Part shown: positions 43,884 to 52,639 of the stretch, piece after piece | How the letters are laid out: every line of letters begins with the position of its first letter | How positions within the stretch are numbered: the stretch's first letter is position 1 | Assembly (NCBI RefSeq): GCF_014648655.1 | Contig: NZ_BMRN01000010.1 | Coordinates: forward strand, 124,001 to 188,000 | DNA: 64,000 nt | Reading direction: 5' to 3' | Source: Streptomyces atratus | GTDB lineage: Bacteria > Actinomycetota > Actinomycetes > Streptomycetales > Streptomycetaceae | Program-made: the position numbers and the translations under genes | Notes under the pieces: generated by a model | Databases searched by the model: none | The model's input: the letters and a program-made list of their open reading frames with translations, nothing else | What the model was told of the DNA's origin: nothing

Positions 43884-46800
43884 GCTGCGCGACTACGTCT
43901 GCTGGGACATCGAACGGGTCGTCTCGACGATCCAGACCGAGGCAGTGGTGGCCTCATCCGCCGTGTTCTTGGCGACCCATACACCCCTCCAGATCCAGCG
44001 CGCCGAGATCAGCGGAAGGACGTTCAACAACACCGGCCAGATGGTCAGCGAGAAGGATGTCCTGAAGGATTTCCTGGGACGTAAGACGGCAACGGGGACC
44101 GTGCTCCTACCGATCGTCGGCGAGTCCGGGTCCGGAAAGTCCCATCTGGTCCGCTGGGTGCGGGAGAACCTCCCGGCGTCGAGCAAACGCAAAGTCATCT
44201 ACCTCGAGAAGTCCAAGACCAGCCTGCGGCACGTGATCGAGTCACTGCTGGAGGGTGTCGAAGACGAGGAGATCTCGAAGATCCGCGCGGATGTACGCAG
44301 CTCCACCAGCAGCATGGATGCCCCCGCGTTGACTCTGCGACTCATCAATGAGTTGATGCTCGCACTTGCGGGGACCACTTCTGCCGGGCTGCGGGGCCGG
44401 CAGCGGCAACTGGCCGGCCCGAAGGGTCTGGCGCTGATCCTGCAGGACCCGGTCCTCCAGGAGCAGATGCTGGAGAAGGGGAAGTTCGTTCCACGCTTCG
44501 CCGAGCACATGCTCAGCGACCGCGGTTCGGATGCTGAGCGCCCTCCCCACTTCAGCGTTGACGACCTGCCGCTCAGCATCGCCTCGTCCATGGACGGAGT
44601 TGCCGCACCAACCAGGGTCATGCTCAGACTGCTGCTGTCGAAGCCCGAGATGCGCGACACGGCCGTGGACCTGCTCAACGAGTATTGGGAGAAGTCGGTC
44701 CAGGCCACCTCTTCCCTCGGCGGCGGTCGCGTCCTGGATGCGATGAAGAAGGTGCGTGAAATTTACGCACAGCAGGGCAAGGAGATCGTCCTGCTGGTCG
44801 AGGACTTTGCTTTGATTCAGGGGGTCCAGGGCGATCTGCTGGATGCGATCACCGAGACGTCGCAGCGCGAGGGCCGCACCGTGCTCGCCCCGATGCGCAC
44901 GCTCATGGCCATCACCAGCGGTTACTTCCACGATCTACCGGAGACAGCCGGCACCCGCATAGAGGCCTCCACAGGCGGCCACGTCTACAACCTGGACCTC
45001 GTCCTGAACGACCACGACAGCGAGGAAGCCATCGCTTCCTTCGCCGGCCGTTACCTCAACGCAGCCCGGGTGGGACGCAAGGAGTTGGAGGCACACGCCG
45101 GGGAGTCGGTGCCCAACCGGTGCGAAGACTGCCCAGTCCAGACCGCGTGTCACGACGCGTTCGGCAAGTCAATCGAAGGTTACGGGCTGTATCCGTTCAA
45201 CCTTTCTGCGCTACGGCGGACCGTTCACGCAATCGCTCCGACCGGGCAGCCGCTCGCCTTTGTACCGCGGAGGGTTCTCAGTCGGGCCCTGATTCCTGTC
45301 CTGACCGAGGGTTACGACAGCATCCAAGAGGGCTCGTTCCCCGACGAACAGTTCCGCAGCCGCTTCAAGAGCAACCGCGACGCCAACGACCTTCCACTGG
45401 CAAGCCGAGTGCGGGAACAGATCGAGGATCTCGACCAGGTTGATGGCGCACGCCGTGAGAAACTTTTGGAGTTTTGGGCCGACAGCCCCACCGAACTAGT
45501 CAATCTCGACTCGGGTGTCGCTACCGCCTTCTCTCTGCCTGATCTTCCCGTCGACTCCAGTCGCGCGAAGCCACTCGCACCGGCATCTCGATCGACGTCC
45601 GTGAAGCGTCCCGTGGCCGACCCGCCAGTCGACGGTGACTCGCCTCTGCCACGGGGCCTGCAAAAGCGTCTGGAGCTGGTGGAGAGTTGGAGCACCGGTG
45701 ATGCCGGCCTGCCGACGACGGAAGCCTCCGCCGTGCGTTCGATGGTCTCGCGAGCTGCCTTCTACCGTCAGGATTGGCTGCACCCGCCGGTGAAGCCGCT
45801 TGGCGTGAATGATGCTGAAAAGGCAGGCTGGACCAACAAGGCGAACACCGTCTCCATCGAGCAGGCCGCGGCTGAAGCGCTGTCCCGAGGTGACTCGCCG
45901 GTCATCTTCAAGCGCACCCCCACCAACGCAGAATTCTTCAAAAGCCTGATCTCCCTGAGTGCTGAGTCCGCAGTTGGGGTGCGGCCTCAGGACGTCGTGC
46001 GCCTGTCGAGCATGGCTGACCGCTATGCCCGCGTCTTGCGTGAACGCGTCACTGAGCAGTCCCAGGTCGGCGATGATGACCTGGTAGCGGGTCTACGTGT
46101 GTCGCTGATGGGCGCCGCGCTCGCCGGCCACGCTCATCCTGGCACGCCGCTGGCGCAGTTGTATGCTGCTGCCTTCCACCCCGGCCAATCCTGGTCGCGA
46201 TCCGATGCTTCGTCCCGTACACCGCTATGGCAGACGAGTCTGGCTAGTCATCTGGCCAAGCGAGGCACTCTGGTGGACAAGTTGCGCGGAGCGCTCGGTG
46301 TGGGGCAGGGAACGGGCGCAGTGCAGGTCATCGACGCGGCCCGGGCACGGCCCCTGCTGCGTCGTGCCGCCGAGCAATGGGTTTTGGATGACCTCGAGTT
46401 GCCCAGGTGGGCGCAGGAGGCTGCGCAGCCGCTGACAGGGTGGCGCGTACTGGTGCCCGCTCAGCATGCTCAGTTGGCTTCTCTCCTGCAGGAACTACGA
46501 CAGTGGTTCCCGCGGGGAGAGCGCTCGACTGACATGCTGAGCCAACTGGATGCCTCGCTGCGAGTGGCGGCAGAGTTGGGCCTGGAAGGCGGCAACCAGG
46601 TTCCAGCAATTCGCCAACTGTTTAAGAAGATCGAGGACGCTGATTGGGCCAGTTTGACGGCCCTGGAACGGGACCTGACCAAGCTCACCCTCGACCTTGA
46701 GGTGCCTGCCGCGATATCCGCCGCGCTGCAGGGCGTCGTCCCGATCAGGGATCCCCACCTGGCAGACATGCATCAACTGCTTCAGCAGGCGGATGCGTTC

Positions 46801-46938
46801 CTTGGTGATGCGTTGCAGGCGGCCGAAGCGCGCGGGCAGACAGCCGCTAGCACCGCCAGTCAGCAAATGGAAGGGTTGATGGACGCCTGGCAGCAAATCG
46901 CTCAGGACGCCCAGGTGGCTTCGGAGGGCGAGGCATGA
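43876..46938 (+). CDS. dpdH: DpdH: large P-loop ATPase
   Basis: 1020 residues. Walker A GESGSGKSHLVRW (about 82), Walker B-like IVLLVEDFALIQG (about 303), and a Cys group CEDCPVQTACHDAFG (about 415) that may bind metal. The N-terminal half resembles AAA/STAND-type ATPases; the C-terminal half is helical (RVAAELGLEGGNQVPAIRQL). Position fits DpdH. The ATPase probably powers or licenses the helicases and nuclease. Confidence 0.82.
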   Translation: MPKLRDYVCWDIERVVSTIQTEAVVASSAVFLATHTPLQIQRAEISGRTFNNTGQMVSEKDVLKDFLGRKTATGTVLLPIVGESGSGKSHLVRWVRENLPASSKRKVIYLEKSKTSLRHVIESLLEGVEDEEISKIRADVRSSTSSMDAPALTLRLINELMLALAGTTSAGLRGRQRQLAGPKGLALILQDPVLQEQMLEKGKFVPRFAEHMLSDRGSDAERPPHFSVDDLPLSIASSMDGVAAPTRVMLRLLLSKPEMRDTAVDLLNEYWEKSVQATSSLGGGRVLDAMKKVREIYAQQGKEIVLLVEDFALIQGVQGDLLDAITETSQREGRTVLAPMRTLMAITSGYFHDLPETAGTRIEASTGGHVYNLDLVLNDHDSEEAIASFAGRYLNAARVGRKELEAHAGESVPNRCEDCPVQTACHDAFGKSIEGYGLYPFNLSALRRTVHAIAPTGQPLAFVPRRVLSRALIPVLTEGYDSIQEGSFPDEQFRSRFKSNRDANDLPLASRVREQIEDLDQVDGARREKLLEFWADSPTELVNLDSGVATAFSLPDLPVDSSRAKPLAPASRSTSVKRPVADPPVDGDSPLPRGLQKRLELVESWSTGDAGLPTTEASAVRSMVSRAAFYRQDWLHPPVKPLGVNDAEKAGWTNKANTVSIEQAAAEALSRGDSPVIFKRTPTNAEFFKSLISLSAESAVGVRPQDVVRLSSMADRYARVLRERVTEQSQVGDDDLVAGLRVSLMGAALAGHAHPGTPLAQLYAAAFHPGQSWSRSDASSRTPLWQTSLASHLAKRGTLVDKLRGALGVGQGTGAVQVIDAARARPLLRRAAEQWVLDDLELPRWAQEAAQPLTGWRVLVPAQHAQLASLLQELRQWFPRGERSTDMLSQLDASLRVAAELGLEGGNQVPAIRQLFKKIEDADWASLTALERDLTKLTLDLEVPAAISAALQGVVPIRDPHLADMHQLLQQADAFLGDALQAAEARGQTAASTASQQMEGLMDAWQQIAQDAQVASEGEA

Positions 46939-47615
46939 GCACATCGGTTCTGGACAAGGCGCGCGCTCTTCAAAATCAGGCGCGGCACATTGCCGAAGCG
47001 CAGAAGGATGCCGCCCAGCAGGAGCGCGTGGTGCGGCGCATCGAAGAGGTACGCAGCGCGCTGGAGAAGGCCACCGGGCAGGTGGAAGTTGCTGCGCTCC
47101 TCAAGGAGCGCACGGGGCAGTCGGTAAACCTGGCGTCCCTGGTGAGCGCGTATGAGCGTTTTGAGAACAAATCGCGTGGTGGCCTTCCGGCCGACCGGGT
47201 GTTCACGGAAGCCCAAAAAGCCCTCGCGGCCTGCACCAAGGAGTTCGCTTCCGTGATCCGGGAGGCCTGGGTGGTATGGGCGCGGGTATGTGTGAGCGGT
47301 GTGTCATCGGTGCGTTTCGCGGCCCTGGCTCCGGCGGAACGCCGTGAGGCGGAGGCATTGCTGCAGGACATGCGCCGGCATGCCGAGCGCAAGACCGTCG
47401 ACGGTACTGTGATCCGTGCCTTTTATACCGCTTACGCGGATGTGGCGCGCCTTTTGGAGCACGCGCCCAGCGATGTGCCAGCGGAACTCGCCCAGTTGAT
47501 TGAGCGGATCGACGGAGGTGGGCTGACGCTACGCGACCTGAGCACGGGTGACATTGCGTTGCTACGTGAATACGATCAGGACGCTTGGATCTCTGTCACC
47601 CGGAAGGCGGATTGA
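46935..47615 (+). CDS. dpdI: DpdI: coiled-coil protein
   Basis: 226 residues, highly charged and helical, with heptad-like runs (AEAQKDAAQQERVVRRIEEV, about 22-41; ERREAEALLQDMRRHAERK, about 135). No catalytic motif. Overlaps dpdH by 4 bases (ATGA). Assignment by position next to dpdH and dpdJ; the Salmonella homolog is part of the restriction phenotype. Possibly a bridge between ATPase and helicase. Confidence 0.7.
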   Translation: MSTSVLDKARALQNQARHIAEAQKDAAQQERVVRRIEEVRSALEKATGQVEVAALLKERTGQSVNLASLVSAYERFENKSRGGLPADRVFTEAQKALAACTKEFASVIREAWVVWARVCVSGVSSVRFAALAPAERREAEALLQDMRRHAERKTVDGTVIRAFYTAYADVARLLEHAPSDVPAELAQLIERIDGGGLTLRDLSTGDIALLREYDQDAWISVTRKAD

Positions 47616-47621
47616 CGGTCG

Positions 47622-50600
47622 GTGGCTTCGCAAACGGTTCCCAGTCGCGCTCTGCTTGGACGTGCGCTCACGGTGCTTGAAGATCTCGAGTTGCCGTTGC
47701 TGTCCTGGGGGGTGACGGAGGGGGCCTTGACGCACGATGAGGTGGTGCGCGCGCTGTGGAAGCTGGCCGAAGAGGCCCCTGAGGCTGCTCAGATGGGGGG
47801 CGAGGGACTGCTGGAAAGCCTGGTGCAGCGGCATCTGCTATTCCGCTTGCCCAGCGGTCCCGAACGCTACCGCACGCGTCTGGCAGAGGGTGTGCGGCTG
47901 ACCGCGACCTTGCGCCAGTCTTTTGCCCCGCGGGGTTTTCGGCCCGGGTCGTCGCAACTCCCGGAGCGGTGGTGGGAGCAGGGCCGGCGTTTGGTGGCGG
48001 ACTACCGTCTGCACGTGGCCGAACGCCGTTATCCCAAGCGGAACATACTCGCCGCCGACGCGATAGCCGAGATGGCCCAGGTGCCCGGGTGGACGAACCT
48101 GCACGCCGAGGTGGCGCGCAGCCAGATCGGCAGCTACTCCCTGTCCCGGTTTCAAGTCGACGCTACCAAAGCGGTGCTGCAGGGCCTGCAAGCTGCCGAC
48201 TCACGCGGCATCGTGGTCAGTGCCGGCACCGGCAGTGGCAAAACGCTGGCGTTCTATCTGCCCGACTTTGCGGCCCTGGCGCACGATCAGCGCCGCAACG
48301 CGGTGCATACCCTGGCGCTGTATCCGCGGGTGGAGTTGTTGCGGGACCAGTTGCAAGACGCAGTGGCAGGAAATCTCCGGCTGATGCAGCAAGGCTTGAG
48401 CGCGCCGCGCATCGGCGTGCTGTATGCCAAGACCCCGTGGGAGGCGACAAATCTTACTCAGCCTGACGCCAAACGCGGGGGTGCAGCCTGGCCGGTGTTG
48501 GGGAATGGATTCGTCTGCCCCTACCTGGAGTGCCCCTCGTGTGATGGCGGCCAGTTGGTGTGGTCTCGTCGCGACATCGAGCAGCAGCGGGAAGTGCTGC
48601 AGTGTGCGCAGTGTCGACGCCAGTTGCCGGCGGGGATGGTGGCGCTGACGCGGCAGTCGCTGCGCCAGGACGCTCCAAAGTTGCTCTTCACCACTACCGA
48701 GATGCTCAACCGGGCCAGTTCCGGATCGGCGCTGGGGCGGGTGCTGGGCTGGGTGCCGGGGGCGGGGCCGCGGGTGGTGCTGCTGGACGAAGTACACACG
48801 CACTCCGGCTCGACCGGCGCGCAGACCGCCTTGTTGTTGCGGCGATGGCGCCATGCCCGGCGCACCCCGGTGACGTTTGTGGGGCTGAGTGCCACGCTGC
48901 GCCATGCCGATCAGTTCATGGCGCAACTGACTGGTCTGGCGCCGGAGAAGGTCACCTTGATCGAGCCGCATCCGGCCGATATGGAGAGCGAGGGACGCGA
49001 GTACGCGCTGGCGCTGCGGGGCGATCCCGTCTCGGGCGTGAGTTTGCTGTCGGTGGCGATCCAGACCGCCATGCTGCAGGGTCGACTCCTTGACCACAAC
49101 ACCCCTTTGCAGCAGTCCCTTCACGGCAGCCGGGGCTTTTTGTTCACCGATGACCTGGACGTCACCAACCGGTTGTACGACGACTTGCGGGATGCCGAAG
49201 GCGGCCAGAAAGGTCGGCAAGGGCAGCGCAGGCCCCTCAAGCCGGTGTTGGCGGCGCTACGCAGTCCGGACCTGCCCGCACAGGATGTCCGGTATGCGTT
49301 GGGCCAGTCGTGGAACCTTCCCGAACGGATCGGGCATCACCTCAGCCAAGACCTGACTCAGAGGCCGCTAACGATCGGGCGGACCTCATCGCAGGACGCC
49401 GGTGTGGATGCAGAGGCCCATCTGGTCGTGGCGACGGCGTCACTCGAGGTGGGCTTCAACGATCCCCGCGTCGGATTGGTACTGCAGCACAAGGCCCCCC
49501 ATGACGCTGCTTCCTTCCTTCAACGACGTGGGCGTGCCGGGCGTGAGCGTGGCACGCGGCCATTGACGGTGGTGACGCTGTCCGACTTCGGGCGGGACCG
49601 GTTGGCCTACCAGGGCTACGACGCGCTGTTCTCCCCCGAGGTTGCCGCGCGGACTCTGCCGTTGGGTAACCGCCACATCGTCAAAATTCAGGGTGCGCAG
49701 GCGCTGGTGGACTGGCTGGGCATCCGGTTGCGTCAGCGCAGGATCGAGGTGGATGCGCGGCATCTTCTGACCGGGATGGCTACTCCGACGCCGGGTGAGA
49801 AGTATTCGCGGGCCCGGGACCAGATACGGGTTGATCTTGCTGCTTTGCTGGACGGCGACGATAGGTTGCTAGCCGAACTGACCGTGCACCTGCAGCGGTC
49901 ATTGGCACTGGATGACGACGGTGTGCTGGCGCTGCTGTGGGAACAGCCGCGGTCGCTGATGCTCGCGGTCGCGCCGACCATCCTGCGGCGCCTTCAGGTG
50001 GGCGACGATGCTGTGCACAACGATGCCGGAGCAGCTTCGTCCGCATTCTTGCCGGAGTTCATCACTCGCTCGCTGTTCGATCCACTGAATCTGCCCGAGG
50101 TGGAGTTCGAACTTCCCTTCCCCACCGACGGCGAGGAACGGTTGCCGGTGGGACGGGCGCTAGCGGAAGCAGTCCCCGGCCGGGTCAGCCGCCGCTACGG
50201 CTACCAAAGCGACCGTCACCGCACCTGGCTGGCGGTGCCAGCTGGCACGAGTGACGCCACCATCGATTTGAAGAAGATCGTCAAGCTCGATTTTCCGCAG
50301 GGCCGGTGGAACAGCGGCCGAGGAGATGTGGGGACGCTGCTAGTCACGCGTCCCCACACGTTGATCCTTGCCGCACCTGATGAAGATGTGGCCAGCCACT
50401 CCCAAGGGCGTCCAGTGTGGGCGAGCGAGTTTGTACGCAACTGGTCGGGCGGCCCCATCGAGGCCACCGTGCCGGAGTTGGCTGCCTGGCAAGGCCGCAT
50501 TGCGCGGGTGGGCTTTGCCACGCACGCGTCGGGCAACCCCATCGAAGTGCGGCGCATGACCTACGGTGCCGAATGCGATGTCGCGCGTGGCACGCCGGTG

Positions 50601-52124
50601 AAACGGGAACGGGTGTCGGTCCGTTACACCCTGGATGGCGAAGCCGCCGCTATGGGGTTTGCCTCCATTGTCGACGCGCTCCAGGTCGGGGTTACGGCTT
50701 TGGATGTCACTGCGCCACGGATCGTGGAGCATCTTCACTCACGGCAGTGGCGGACGAAGGCGTTCACCCGCATCGTCGCTGAGGATCCGCGTATCAGCGC
50801 GCACGCCAATGTGTTCCAGCGGGGTTGGCTGGCGCTGGTCTACCTGGCCGCATTCGCCGTGCGGGGGCTACACAAGGAGACACCGGAGGCAATCCATGCG
50901 GCTCTGACCGGTGGGGCGTGGCGTGAGCAGGTGGAGCAGGTCATCCAGATGCTGTACCGGCAAGACCCGACAGCCGGTGGTCCACAAGCAACGGGTGGCG
51001 GAGCTGCCGACAGGGTGACAGCAGATCTGGAAGCGCTCAGCCAGCAGCCAGATGTGGCGCAGGCCATGGATGAGGCGGGTGCACTGCTGTTTTCTGCGGA
51101 GGTTGCGTCGGCCACCAGCGATCTGGCCCGTCGCACCTACCGTGACACGCTGGCCGCGGCCATTCTGGAGGCTGTGTTGCGTATATGCCCCGATGCCCAG
51201 GACGGTGACGTGACGCTCGATGTGGTGGCCGGCAGCGACGACATCGACACGATCTGGATCAGTGAGACGTCGGAAGGTGGCCTGGGCATCATTGAGGCTC
51301 TGGCCTACCGCTACGGCGAAGATCCGGCCCGCTTTTGGACGCTGGTGGCGTCTGCGTTGCGGCCCAACGCCCATGAGTACACCGATCGGCGGCTGACGGA
51401 CCTGCTGCGGCATGTCATGGATGAGGAGCCGGGCGGGGAGTTGGCCCACGCAATGGGACAGGTGCGGGCTGCGCAGTCGGCAGGCAAAGCGACGAAGGCG
51501 CTAGAGCAGGTCCGCACGGCATGGTCGGGGTTGGATGGCGCGCCTCGACATGCTGATGTGGCGGCGTTGGCGACGCGGTTGCTGCGTCCGGGCTCGGATC
51601 GGATGACGGATGCCTCCGCATGGGCGCTGATTCAAGCCTGGGATGGTCTGGAAGAGGCCCTCGGTATCGAGGTCGATGCCCGGGTGGTGGCGTATGCGGC
51701 GGGGGCCGGTGGGTTGCCGCTGCCGCGGCCTTTGACGTCGGATCAGGCGTTCAGCATGCTGTGGCCGCGTGGTGATCAGGCCCGCAACCATCACCTGGAG
51801 TCGTATCAGCCCTACCGGGACAGTGAGCGGCCGGCCGTACTGGATCGGCTGCTGGTAGCGGCGGTGCATGCGCAGGATGTGCCGCGGATCGACGGCACGG
51901 CCAAGGACTGGGTTGAGCAGTATCAGAAGATGCTGGCCCAGGTCAGGGAAGTAGATGTGGTGCTGCCTCTGAACCGGCCGGAGGCGCTGCGTACGGTGAT
52001 GCTGCAGGTGCCGCTCGTAAACGTGGACCGCGACGTGATGAGCCTGTTTGGAGAAGTTACTCAAGTGAGCCGCGATCCCGAGCACGTGCTGGTGCGATGC
52101 GTCATCAAGGAGTCGGAGCAGTGA
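47622..52124 (+). CDS. dpdJ: DpdJ: giant DEVH helicase with DUF1998-like C-terminus
   Basis: 1500 residues. Helicase motor: SAGTGSGKTLAFYLPDFAAL (about 199), LLDEVHTHSG (about 386), GLSATLRHAD (about 421), FLQRRGRAGRERGTRPL (about 629). A zinc site CPYLECPSC ... CAQC (about 303-329) is inserted in the first RecA domain. Near residue 1210, ISETSEGGLGIIEALAYRY recalls the DUF1998 domain of DISARM DrmA/DrmB. GTG start at 47622, six bases after dpdI. Confidence 0.88.
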   Translation: MASQTVPSRALLGRALTVLEDLELPLLSWGVTEGALTHDEVVRALWKLAEEAPEAAQMGGEGLLESLVQRHLLFRLPSGPERYRTRLAEGVRLTATLRQSFAPRGFRPGSSQLPERWWEQGRRLVADYRLHVAERRYPKRNILAADAIAEMAQVPGWTNLHAEVARSQIGSYSLSRFQVDATKAVLQGLQAADSRGIVVSAGTGSGKTLAFYLPDFAALAHDQRRNAVHTLALYPRVELLRDQLQDAVAGNLRLMQQGLSAPRIGVLYAKTPWEATNLTQPDAKRGGAAWPVLGNGFVCPYLECPSCDGGQLVWSRRDIEQQREVLQCAQCRRQLPAGMVALTRQSLRQDAPKLLFTTTEMLNRASSGSALGRVLGWVPGAGPRVVLLDEVHTHSGSTGAQTALLLRRWRHARRTPVTFVGLSATLRHADQFMAQLTGLAPEKVTLIEPHPADMESEGREYALALRGDPVSGVSLLSVAIQTAMLQGRLLDHNTPLQQSLHGSRGFLFTDDLDVTNRLYDDLRDAEGGQKGRQGQRRPLKPVLAALRSPDLPAQDVRYALGQSWNLPERIGHHLSQDLTQRPLTIGRTSSQDAGVDAEAHLVVATASLEVGFNDPRVGLVLQHKAPHDAASFLQRRGRAGRERGTRPLTVVTLSDFGRDRLAYQGYDALFSPEVAARTLPLGNRHIVKIQGAQALVDWLGIRLRQRRIEVDARHLLTGMATPTPGEKYSRARDQIRVDLAALLDGDDRLLAELTVHLQRSLALDDDGVLALLWEQPRSLMLAVAPTILRRLQVGDDAVHNDAGAASSAFLPEFITRSLFDPLNLPEVEFELPFPTDGEERLPVGRALAEAVPGRVSRRYGYQSDRHRTWLAVPAGTSDATIDLKKIVKLDFPQGRWNSGRGDVGTLLVTRPHTLILAAPDEDVASHSQGRPVWASEFVRNWSGGPIEATVPELAAWQGRIARVGFATHASGNPIEVRRMTYGAECDVARGTPVKRERVSVRYTLDGEAAAMGFASIVDALQVGVTALDVTAPRIVEHLHSRQWRTKAFTRIVAEDPRISAHANVFQRGWLALVYLAAFAVRGLHKETPEAIHAALTGGAWREQVEQVIQMLYRQDPTAGGPQATGGGAADRVTADLEALSQQPDVAQAMDEAGALLFSAEVASATSDLARRTYRDTLAAAILEAVLRICPDAQDGDVTLDVVAGSDDIDTIWISETSEGGLGIIEALAYRYGEDPARFWTLVASALRPNAHEYTDRRLTDLLRHVMDEEPGGELAHAMGQVRAAQSAGKATKALEQVRTAWSGLDGAPRHADVAALATRLLRPGSDRMTDASAWALIQAWDGLEEALGIEVDARVVAYAAGAGGLPLPRPLTSDQAFSMLWPRGDQARNHHLESYQPYRDSERPAVLDRLLVAAVHAQDVPRIDGTAKDWVEQYQKMLAQVREVDVVLPLNRPEALRTVMLQVPLVNVDRDVMSLFGEVTQVSRDPEHVLVRCVIKESEQ

Positions 52125-52639
52125 TCACGCCGCGGACTCTGCGCACCAATGCGCGCAGCGCGTTGCGCGCGGACTCGCTGATCCGCACGGCGTTGTTGGC
52201 GCAGTTGGCCGGTGGGCAGGGCGAGCTGTGGCTGGTGTCGGCGTGGATCAGCGATGTGGAGTTGGTAGACAACTCCGATGGCTCCTTCGACTATCTGCTC
52301 GGCGAGGACCCGCCAGAGCGCTGCCGTTTGTCGGATCTGCTGGTGCTGCTGGCACGGGCCGGGATGACAGTGCGTGTGGTGACTCGGCCGACCATGGCCA
52401 ATGATGCCTTCGTGCAACGCTTGCACGCGGGGGCGGACTCCACCTGTGACTTGCGGGTGGTCGAAGACGACGACGTTCATGAAAAGTGTTTGGTGGGTCC
52501 GGGATGGATCTTCCAGGGCTCGATGAACTTCACTCGCAACGGCCTGGCCCGTAACAAGGAACAGATCACGTATGCCGTGGACGAGCGCGCCGCTGCGCAG
52601 GCTCTGGTGGAGTTTCAGCACGAGTGGGAGCAGGCGTGA
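52121..52639 (+). CDS. dpdK: DpdK: phospholipase D-type nuclease
   Basis: 172 residues with one HKD site: His120 and Lys122 in VHEKCLVGPGWIFQG, and GSMN (133-136). A single site means it must dimerise to cut DNA, like Nuc/BfiI. It is the clearest nuclease of the cluster and so the probable effector; required for restriction in the Salmonella system. GTG start overlaps dpdJ (GTGA). Counterpart of DISARM DrmC. Confidence 0.88.
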   Translation: MITPRTLRTNARSALRADSLIRTALLAQLAGGQGELWLVSAWISDVELVDNSDGSFDYLLGEDPPERCRLSDLLVLLARAGMTVRVVTRPTMANDAFVQRLHAGADSTCDLRVVEDDDVHEKCLVGPGWIFQGSMNFTRNGLARNKEQITYAVDERAAAQALVEFQHEWEQA

